Below are positions 55,736 to 64,000 of a stretch of DNA of 64,000 nt, in pieces (the stretch's first letter is position 1; each line of letters begins with the position of its first letter). Source of the DNA: Zanthoxylum bungeanum. Its lineage: Eukaryota; Streptophyta; Magnoliopsida; Sapindales; Rutaceae. The notes under the pieces were generated by a model. That model did not search any database. It was not told the origin of the DNA and was given only the letters and a program-made list of their open reading frames with translations. The DNA is taken from positions 1 through 64,000 of the forward strand of contig SKCR01037660.1 of the NCBI GenBank assembly GCA_019454045.1, in the 5' to 3' direction. The translations under genes were made by a program, and so were the position numbers.

Positions 55736-56167
55736 ATCACATAATCTTATTTGACCTAGTGAAGAAGTGAAGAATAGAAAGTTAAACCAAATCTAGGGGC
55801 GACCAGTCTACCATCTTGTGAATAAGGGATACAACAAGTCATGGAACCAAAGAGAATTGAGCAATCACCAGAGAGAATTGACATAAAGAAATTATAAAAC
55901 CAGGGGGCAGATTGAGACATTCATCACCAGAGTGAATTGACAGAATGAAAATGTAAGCAGGCCTTGGGGGGCGATCAAAGACAGTTACAGGCAAAGGACA
56001 CCGGGGCAACTGGCAGAAGACCTAACCCGACGGAATAGGAAATTCATCCATGCATGCATGCATACACGTAACACACTTGCATCCTTTTTGTGTCTTGTTT
56101 TGTTCACAGGTTTTAAAGAAAAGAAGAAAGCGACAAATGTAAGCCAACCAGAAACAGCAACACACAA
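55736..56167 (+). other. Spacer between tandem arrays, no gene
   Basis: No repeat or gene recognised beyond a double CACCAGAG(A/T)GAATTGACA phrase near 55868 and 55927 and a short CATGCATGCATGCATA run near 56050. Confidence 0.5.
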
Positions 56168-57165
56168 TCACAGCTCGGGAATAAAGCCCACTCTCAGCAC
56201 AGCTCGGGAATAAAGCCCACTATCAACGCAGATCGGGAACAAAGCCCACAATCAACACAGTTCGGGAATAAAGCCTCATCTCAAAATAGTTCGGGAACAA
56301 AGCCCAGGGGAATAAAGCCCTATCTCAAAACATCTCGGGAACAAAGCCCAGGGGAATAAAGCCCTATCTCAAAACATCTCGGGAATAAAGCCCCATCTCA
56401 AAACAGTTCGGGAACAAAGCCCAGGGGAATAAAGCCCTATCTCAAAACATCTCGGGAACAAAGCCCAGGGGAATAAAGCCCTATCTCAAAACATCTCGGG
56501 AATAAAGCCCAGGGGAATAAAGCCCCATCTCAAAACAGTTCGGGAACAAAGCCCAGGGGAATAAAGCCCTATCTCAAAACATCTCGGGAACAAAGCCCAG
56601 AGGAATAAAGCCATATCTCAAAACATCTCGGGAACAAAGCCCAGGGGAATAAAGCCCAATCTCAAAACAGTTTGGGAACAAAGCCTAAGGGAATAAAGCT
56701 CTATCTCAAAACATCTCGGGAATAAAGCCCAGGGGAATAAAGCCCCATCTCAAAACAGTTCGGGAACAAAGCCCAGGGGAATAAAGCCCTATCTCAAAAC
56801 AGCTCCGGAACAAAGCCTAGGGGAATAAAGCCCTATCTTAACACAGTTCGGGAACAAAGCCCAGGGGAATAAAGCTCTATCTCAAAATAGCTCGGGAACA
56901 AAGCCCAGGGGAATAAAGCCCACTCTCTACAACAGTTTGGGAACAAAGCCCACAATCAACACAGTCAGGGAATAAAACCCACAGTTCGGGAACAAAACCC
57001 ACATTCAGTACAGCTCGGGAATAAAGCTCACAATCAACAGTTCGGGAACAAAGCCCAGATTTAACGTAATTCGGGAACAAGACCCAGGGGAATAAAGCCC
57101 ACAGTCATAATAGTCAGTGAATAAAACCAACGTTCAGTTCAGTTCAAGAATAAAGCCCAGAGGTT
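56168..57165 (+). repeat. Tandem array of TCGGGAAYAAAGCCCA units
   Basis: About 1 kb. The core TCGGGAATAAAGCCCA or TCGGGAACAAAGCCCA is alternately followed by GGGGAATAAAGCCC and TATCTCAAAACA, giving a compound unit of about 45 bp in the centre and about 30 bp at both ends. More than 25 cores can be counted. It lies just upstream of the 3' LTR. Confidence 0.93.
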
Positions 57166-57355
57166 GAAAGCACCTCGCCATCACAATCAGCTCAATCGCA
57201 GTTTCGGGATGCGTCCCAGGGTCGAGGCCCACTACATCACCAACACAGTTCGAAGTAACAGGCAAGTCAGGTGGCAGCTGGCGAGCCAGGTAAGTAAAAA
57301 TGCATTGCACGAACTTTGATAGGACTGTCACCGTCACACACTGCACATATCCCAT

Positions 57356-57370
57356 CAAAGTGGGGGTGAC
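57356..57370 (+). promoter_or_regulatory. Polypurine tract of the nested element
   Basis: CAAAGTGGGGGTGAC directly precedes the 3' LTR. Confidence 0.87.
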
Positions 57371-58150
57371 TGTAGGCACTGCATTTTTGCATGTAAGTCC
57401 CGATGATGAGCCTCGTACGGAGGCACTACCTTTTTATGTCGTGGAAGTCGTGAGAAATGGACGTCGGAAGGGAAGAATTGAGAATTTATGTTTTGTTGGA
57501 TTTGATTCGCTCATTTTGCTTCGGGTTTGTTCGTCGGACTTCATTTCAAAATCATCCATGGCTTAAAACCCCCGCGAGCAACATTTCCTTGGCCCAAACA
57601 CCAAACCCACGCCAATAACCCCACCAAAACCAACCAAATCACACACCAAGCCCACCAACACCAAGGCCCACGCCCATTACACACAATTACTTTTCCTCTA
57701 ACTATTCAAACAACCAAAATAACCTTCTACCATGCATACCCCACACATTTGACCTCAAATTTACTTTACCCTTCATTTTCCAAGCCATTTAATTCACTAA
57801 CCCCACACCATTGACAAAGCCACCTCCTAATTAATGTCACCCCCCTCAAAGTCAAAAGAAACCACCAATCATCCTTCCATTTTCAACAAAGCATTCCATC
57901 CTAATTAATGATATCCATTAATGCTAGCCTACCCAATAGATGCCCCATCATTTGCCTATATAAAGAACCATTTGCTCTCTTGAAACACTAGCACATACTT
58001 AGCATCTTCGTAACACAAACACATCACAAAGACTCCCCTTGTTCACGCCATTCAGCCCTCATTTCAGTCTCCTAAGGCCACGCCAATCCAGCAACAAATA
58101 AGCAGCATCCACGCCAAGCAACTCTCACATTCTGCCCTTCCACTGCTCAC

Positions 58151-58460
58151 GCCAAACACCCCTCACTGCAGCCCTCTCTCACGCCAATTCAAGACCCCAA
58201 ACCAGCCCCTGAAACACGTCCAACCAACCCTCATTCTGCCCCTACTACTCACGCCTAAACTACCACATACAGCAGCCCACTGGTCACGCCAAACACCCCT
58301 CACTGCAGCCCTCTCTCACGCCAATTCAAGACCCCAACCAGCCCCTGAAAACGTCCAACCAACCCTCATTATGCCCCCACTTCTCACGCCTAAACTGCCA
58401 TATACAGCAGCCCACAGCTCACACCAAACACCCCTCACTGCAGCCCACTGCTCACGCCAA
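58151..58460 (+). repeat. LTR-internal tandem duplication (137 bp)
   Basis: GCCAAACACCCCTCACTGCA starts at 58151 and again at 58288, with a third partial unit near 58421. The 5' LTR has a single unit at about 52120-52260. Confidence 0.88.
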
Positions 58461-59051
58461 TCAACCCCTGCAAACCAGCCCCTGAACACGCCAAATACCC
58501 TCACAAAACTGCACTGAAAACCCACTTTACTGCCCTCCAAACTGCATCACAAACCAACCTCATAATTACCGAAAATTGCACCCAAAACAGTGGCCAAATC
58601 GTCAAAACAGTGAACAAAAAATTGCACTTGGAAATCTTTGAATAACCGCATAAAATAGCAGCCCAAAACCCCTTAAACCACCACAAAACAGCCCCTTAAC
58701 ACACCTGAAGCAGTGACCAGAAAATACAACGGAAATCGTAGTGAAACGAAGTGGAAACAGCGAACAAAATAACAAAACAGCGGAGGAAAATGTCAAACCG
58801 GATGAGTCACGGAGTGTTAGCCCTTCCGACTGCCGCATAACACACTTCCAAGAGACGACACAAAAGGTTAGACCTGAGGGCATATGTTATATATTTTCTT
58901 CGCATGAATTAGTGATTTAGAAAGCATGTTACTTATTTTCCTCGCATGAACTAAAGATTTAGAAAGTATGTAATTTACTTTATTTCGCATGAATATTGTA
59001 AATTAATATATGATGTGATTCCGAGTGAATGGAATATGTGTTCCTTCTTGT

Positions 59052-59146
59052 GGTATATTGGATGGAAACCCGGACATAAATTCTGTAGCCGAATCCGAAT
59101 GGACGGTATTATGGTTTGCACTCGGGATACAATGCCCCGTACCACT
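59052..59146 (+). other. 95-bp shared module, copy 4 (nested element 3' LTR)
   Basis: Same as 52851-52945 apart from one base (GGACGG here, GGAAGG there). Confidence 0.88.
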
Positions 59147-59650
59147 TGAGAGATTCACATATTTCATTTCATCCAAACTTGTATTCGAGCATGATTAGGC
59201 CATTAGAAGGTTATTTTATTTTTAGTATGACTTAGTTATTTACCTTTCACAATATGAATTTAAGTTATGTCATGTTTAGGTCGTTACTTATTTAATATGA
59301 TTAATGTGTGATATCAGGTGTTTGCCGTTATGAAAATTTACTTTTGAAGCATGCAAACTTAGATTTAGGCCTTATAGGAATTTAGATTATTTTTGCCAAT
59401 ATATGTTGAGTAGACTTGGTTAAAATTGCACAAATCCATTCATTACAAATGACATAAGTAAGGGACCATTCCGAACCCAACGGTTTGAGGTCTTCCCTTG
59501 CGAGGGGTGAGTCCGGCCTTAAATCATTTTCCCGGGTCACACCGGGTGGCGACTCCATTTTATTTCTCTGGTTTAGTCCCCCGCGGGCTATTCCGTACTC
59601 CCAACCGAGCCGCAAGCCTAGAACAGCGTCGCCGATTTCTGTGTCCTACA

Positions 59651-59655
59651 ACGAC
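59651..59655. repeat. Target-site duplication, right copy (ACGAC)
   Basis: Exact match to 51344-51348. Confidence 0.95.
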
Positions 59656-60190
59656 CATGTTCCCAATCACAAGTAAATAATTCTTACTAGTTCTACGACT
59701 AAGGTTCACATGCGAGTTTACGGGGGTGTGGACAAAGGCTCTCACTGACGAAGGATTACCCACAACTTGTTCTCCCCACTCAAGGGTCTGAGCGACCAAG
59801 TGACCACACCTTTTTTATACACTAGGGTACGTGCCAACGAGCTATGGTGTGTGACTAACTGTCAAATGGATTTCATGTTGTTGATTCCCCAGATGGAGGG
59901 TGGAGCGAGGCTCTCTTAAGTACTCAAGCCTCTTAAACTATTATCGCTTGGTGTCAGGAATGAACAACGAGTCCTCCAAATTAGTCCGTCATAGTAGGCC
60001 ACGAGTAGATGATTATCTACGTGCCTTCACAGCTTTTCCTTCTAGAAAGGTAGTGAGTGAAGGAAGACACCAAACCATTACCTAGCCTTAAAAGTGCCTT
60101 TGATTAAACCCCTTTCAACCCACTATAGGAACGGTTAACTTAAAGCACAAATCATAATATTACAAGATATTATTTCGATGCCGATTCTCT
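59656..60190 (-). other. Leader of the surrounding Tat/Ogre-like element
   Basis: It is non-coding and matches 53472-53960 of the nested element in reverse (for example CCCTCCCTCTGGGAATC-like and GACGAAGG words). No gene. Confidence 0.75.
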
Positions 60191-60209
60191 ATCCCCAGTG
60201 GAGTCGCCA
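60191..60209 (-). promoter_or_regulatory. Primer-binding site (Tat/Ogre type)
   Basis: The reverse strand reads TGGCGACTCCACTGGGGAT, three bases inside the 5' LTR end at 60213. Confidence 0.82.
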
Positions 60210-60810
60210 GACTGTGGGACATAGAAACTGGACGAGGCATGTTGTCCCGGGCTCGCGACCCGGTTGGGAGTACGGAGTAGCCCGCGGGGGACTAAACTGG
60301 AGAATAATGGAGTCGCCACCCGGTGTGAACCGGGACAAAGATTTAAGGCCGCACTCACCCCTCGCAATGGAATACCTCAAACCGTTGGGTTCGGAATGGT
60401 CCCTTACTTATGCCATTTGTAATGAAATGATTTGTGCAATAATTTAACCAAGCCTAAGCAACATATTTCCAAGAGTATTCTACTTTTAAGTTCACATGCA
60501 TGAAAGTAATCATCATAACGGCGAACATGCAATAGCACACGGAAATCTCATGAACATACTTCGATCATATAATGCGGAAAACAAAGAACAACCTAGACAT
60601 AATGAAAATTCCAAACGCAAAATAAATGACTAATCATGCTTGAAAATGAACAATCCGAATAGGCTAAATCATGCTTGAATACCATCTCATGAACACATCA
60701 AACAGATAAACGCAAGGATACAATTAATGTGATTGATTACATGATATAATAGAAATCACCTAAGAAACAATTATGCATGACATGTGATGAAAATGACTCA
60801 GTTCAGTGTA

Positions 60811-60960
60811 TTCGCGTTCGTGTAGCGTTCGTAAACGCGTTCGAACGGTAAACAGAAGGTTCGCGTTCGTATAGCGTTTGATAACGCGTTCGAACGGGAC
60901 TAGACAGAAAATATGCGTTCGTGCGGCGTTCTGAAACGCGTTCGAACATGGTTACAGCAG
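60811..60960 (-). repeat. Three CpG-rich repeats in the 5' LTR
   Basis: Counterpart of 46705-46860. Here the words AACGCGTTCGAAC are better preserved (CG instead of CA or TG at several places). Confidence 0.85.
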
Positions 60961-61039
60961 TGACCTCCAAAATACAGTAAAAAACATGACACAAACATGA
61001 ACGGATGAATAGATGAAACCTAATAAATAATAAAGGGCT

Positions 61040-62155
61040 AAAAGGCGCGGCAAAGTATCGTTGTAAAGGTAGACCGTAGGATTTTTATCCCCCCAAATGG
61101 AGGACCTTTAATCCGACTTACTAAGCCCATGCGCAATGCAACATGATGCATGATTATGCAAGAAGATGACAAACAAAGAAAAGCGAATAACGAAATGAAA
61201 GGCGTGGTGAAGTATCATGGTAAAGGTTCTTTAACCCCTCGAAATGGAAGACCTTTAATCCAACTTACTAAGCCCATGAACATCACATCATAATGCATAT
61301 AAAAATAAAGAAAACCATATCGAACTTCGTATACCCGATTGAACATATCTCACATTCAACCGAATATACATCATCCAGCGGCGAAGCATCATGGTAAAGG
61401 ATTTTAACCTCTCAAAATAGAGGACCTTTAATCGCACTTACTAAGCCAATGCGCTAATAACACAATGCATATAAGAATTAAAGACAACAATATCGGACTT
61501 CGTATACCCGATTGAACGTATCTCACATTCAACCGAATATACATCATCCGGCGCGATGAAGCATCGTGGTAAAGGATTTTAACCTCTCAAAATAGAGGAC
61601 CTTTAATTGTACTTACTAAGCCAATGCGCTAATAACACAATGCATATAAGAATTAAAGACAACAATATCGGACTTCGTATACCCGATTGAACGTATCTCA
61701 CATTCAACCGAATATACATCATCCGGCGCGGCGAAGCATCATGGTAAAGTATTTTAACCTCTCAAAATAGAGGATCTTTAATCGCACTCACTAAGCCAAT
61801 GCGCTAATAACACGCATATAAGAATTAAAGACAACAATATCGGACTTCGTATACCCGATTGAACGTATCTCACATTCAACCGAATATACATCATCTGGCG
61901 CGGTGAAGCATCGTGGTAAAGGATTTTAACCTCTCAAAATAGAGGACTTTTAATCGCACTTACTAAGCTCATGTGCTAATAACACAATGCATATAAGAAA
62001 TAAGGATAACAATATCGGACTTCGTATACCCGATTGAACATATCTCACATTCAACCGAATATACATCATCCGATGCGGCAAAGCATCGTCGTAAAGGATT
62101 TTAACCTATCAAAATAGATGACCTTTAATCGCACTTACTAAGCCCATGCGCTTCA
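61040..62155 (-). repeat. Tandem array, seven units of about 175 bp
   Basis: Units start at about 61040, 61197, 61374, 61550, 61725, 61895 and 62070 with the GGCGCGGCGAAGCATCGTGG phrase or variants. There is one unit more than in the partner LTR. Confidence 0.9.
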
Positions 62156-62250
62156 TCTCATCATTACATAAACAAATAACATGTGGAAATCAAGTAGCAA
62201 ATAATAAACAAATTAAAACAACATAACATGAAATATGCGCCGTTTACTCA

Positions 62251-62345
62251 AGTGGTACGTGGAGTTGTATCCCAAGTACAGATCATACTACCGTCCATTC
62301 GGAATCGGCTATGAAATTTATATCCGGGTTTCCATCCTATATACC
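62251..62345 (-). other. 95-bp shared module, copy 5 (Tat/Ogre-like 5' LTR)
   Basis: The LTR partner of copy 2. In element orientation it starts GGTATATAGGATGG and ends CCACGTACCACT. Here the outer TGGTA-TACCA pairing is intact, whereas copy 2 has GATA. Confidence 0.88.
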
Positions 62346-64000
62346 ATGAGAGGCGACACATTTTTCATTTTATTCAAGGGCCACAACATACATCATTTTA
62401 CAATTCATGCATTTTCTATCTATTCAAGGGCCGCAACATGCTTCACTCCACAATAATCATGCAAACGAAACTCAATAAATAATAAAAATACAACTAAAAA
62501 CGGATGTGAAAAAATACCCTCAGGTCTAACCTTTTTCGTCGACTCTCGGACTCGCGTTTCACGGTGATCGGAAGGGTGAAAGCTCAGCAACTTTTCCGGT
62601 TCACTGGTTTGTGTTTTTCCTCGCTGTTTCGCTGCTCAAGCTACTGTTTTGACTCCGTTTCACTGCTATTTTGCTGTTGTATTTTGGCCACTGTTTTTGG
62701 TGTTTAGGCTACTATTTTCTGTGGTTTTAGGCTACTATTTTTGTGGTTGAAGGGCTGCTGTTTTTACGGTTAAAGGGGTTACTGTTTGTACGTTTTTTAC
62801 TCACTATTTTGGGGATTTAGGGGCTGCTTTAGGGTAGTTTTGTGTGCAGTTTCGGGGACTGTTTTGGTGGTTACATGGACTATGTATTAGTGGTTACAGG
62901 GACTGTTTGAGGGCTGATTTTCGGTCAGTTGCTTATTTGATCACGGGTTGGTGAAGGTTATTGTTTGTGAGCAGTCTCGGCATTCGGGTTTATGAAGCGT
63001 GAGGCAGGGAGCAAGGTGAGCATACTGGGCAGAGGGCGTGCTGGGAAGCTATGTGCTGGCAGAGGGCATTAATGTGGGCGTGTACGTGATGTGAAGGGCC
63101 AGGTGCGTGGCTTTTGTGGCTTTGTGAAGGTTGATATGTGAGGCCGTGTGTTGCTTGATCTGTGAGGCTGGCTGGTGTGCGTTGAGTTGTGATAGATGGC
63201 GTTCTGTGCGTGGTGTTGAATGGGGTAAGGAGGGTTGTTGTGTGCGCAGGCAGATTGTTAAGGGTTTGTTTAGTTTTTTTTCTTTTGCTGAGAGAGAGTT
63301 AGGGTTAGGGCAGTATATGATTAGGGTTTATGGTTTGTTGTTTTTCTTTTTGGCCGTGTAAGAGAGTTGTGTCGTCCCCTCCCTTAGGGTTAGGATTGTT
63401 GTTGTTTATATAATTGCAAGGTAGGGTTTGCATGGATTTGAATAGGAAGGAGACCAATTAGTGTCACACAAGGAAAATCAATTATTTGGTTGGAGACATG
63501 TCTTGGCTAGATTAGGAAGTTAGTATATTTAATTTGTATTGTTTAGGCATGATATTTGTTAAGTTAGGAATACAATATTTTTAATTAGGAATAAAAATAT
63601 TCTTGATTGGGAATATAATTTGTTGATTGATTTTAATTAGACATGATTTTATTTAATGTTTTATTTAATTTGGAATATGATTTAATTAATATTTTATTTA
63701 ATTTGGTATATGATTTAATTAATTTGGTTGTATTTTAAGGGCCTTAGGCGTGTGGGCTTGTCTTTTGTGGTGGGCTTTATGTGTTAGGTGTTGTGTTGGC
63801 TTGGTGAGTGGGTTTGGGCCAAGGTTAAATGGTTTGCGGTGTTTTTAGGCTAAATGTGCTTTAAAACGGAGGTCCAACGAGTGAGCCTGGAGCTAAACAA
63901 GCGAATAAAAATCTAACGAAATACTGATTCCCTTCCGACGACCGTTTCCCGCGACTTCCTCGACTTAAAAGGTAGTGTCTCCAAATGAGACTCATCATAG

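Larger units (their letters stand above)
51349..59650 (+). mobile_element. Nested non-autonomous Tat/Ogre-like LTR element, 8.3 kb
   Basis: The element is complete: 5' LTR 51349-53449, primer site 53453-53471, internal region, polypurine tract 57356-57370, 3' LTR 57371-59650, and an exact ACGAC duplication on both sides. The internal region has no gag core or pol, only a short gag-start relic near 54330-54385 and two tandem arrays. It belongs to the same broad family as the element it sits in, with opposite orientation. Its LTRs differ mostly by base substitutions, so it is clearly older than the copia insertion at 11696. It must have moved with proteins from another copy. Confidence 0.94.
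57371..59650 (+). repeat. 3' LTR of the nested element
   Basis: At 2280 bp it is about 180 bp longer than the 5' LTR, because a 137-bp segment is tandemly doubled at about 58151-58425 with a further partial copy. Otherwise it is collinear with 51349-53449 and differs mainly by substitutions. Confidence 0.92.
46137..64000 (-). mobile_element. Tat/Ogre-like LTR element with very long LTRs, non-autonomous, runs off the window
   Basis: On the reverse strand the order is: 5' LTR (64000 and beyond to 60213), primer site (60209-60191), leader (60190-59656), a nested element (59650-51349), further leader repeats, a gag N-terminus (50852-50335), a minisatellite (50340-49930), the polypurine tract (49773-49759) and the 3' LTR (49758-46137). 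The primer site TGGCGACTCCACTGGGGAT three bases inside the LTR is, to my knowledge, typical of Tat/Ogre gypsy elements primed by an arginine tRNA. No protease, RT or integrase is present, so it depended on another element. The left target flank is GGATT (46132-46136); its partner lies outside the window. The host is the RT region of the forward copia element. Confidence 0.85.
60213..64000 (-). repeat. 5' LTR of the Tat/Ogre-like element, cut by the window end
   Basis: It is collinear with 46137-49728. About 30 bases, including the terminal TGTAGGCACTG, should lie beyond 64000. It is already longer than its partner because of one extra about-175-bp unit and a short insertion near 60588. Frames such as 62235-62456 and 63131-63361 are LTR shadows. 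Confidence 0.9.

Noticed and set aside
1..64000. tRNA or rRNA genes
   Set aside because: No tRNA cloverleaf with A and B boxes or rRNA sequence was recognised. The TGGTATCA and TGGCGACTCC words are primer-binding sites, not tRNA genes.

Overview
This window looks like gene-poor repetitive DNA from a flowering plant, probably a dicot. It is AT-rich and made almost entirely of LTR retrotransposons inserted into one another. I found no host protein-coding gene, tRNA, rRNA or CRISPR array. The plant call rests on Ty1/copia gag-pol sequence with plant-type features (initiator-Met-tRNA primer site, AAGTGGGAGAT polypurine tract) and on a Ty3/gypsy family with a plant Tat/Ogre-like primer site. The species cannot be named from the sequence.

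Left part (1-26091). An old forward copia LTR (262-2223), an LTR-like relic (2224-3096) and decayed sequence (3097-4492) lead into an old reverse-strand copia element (4493-23322). Its 5' LTR is split by a young, complete reverse-strand copia element at 11696-21776. That young copy has a perfect GAATG target duplication, two almost identical LTRs of about 1.95 kb, a primer site, a polypurine tract, and gag-protease-integrase-RT-RNase H coding sequence broken only by small frameshifts. To the right, 23323-26091 is the 3' part of another copia LTR plus its leader.

Middle part (26092-46136). A forward copia element (LTR 26092-28223, leader, gag, protease, integrase, start of RT) is cut into pieces. 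The insertions are a solo copia LTR (30124-31822, target duplication CGCTG/CGCTT), a gypsy-like LTR fragment (32498-34080), an Athila-like gypsy 3' end (34081-36190), and copia pieces in opposite orientations (36191-44690), including a 5' half of an element related to the left one.

Right part (46137-64000). A reverse-strand Tat/Ogre-like element with unusually long LTRs (3.6 kb and at least 3.8 kb) sits in the RT region of the middle copia element. It holds only a gag N-terminus and tandem repeats. A forward element of the same broad family (51349-59650, target duplication ACGAC) is nested inside it; it has no pol and carries two large tandem arrays. Both look non-autonomous.

Two signals go beyond ordinary transposon annotation. 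One is a sharply bounded 95-bp module found without gaps in five places, in both a copia leader and gypsy-type LTRs, with ends and an inner pair of segments that could base-pair. The other is a run of about ten perfect inverted repeats inside every LTR of the main copia family, nearly all with a 3-nt spacer, usually TGG.
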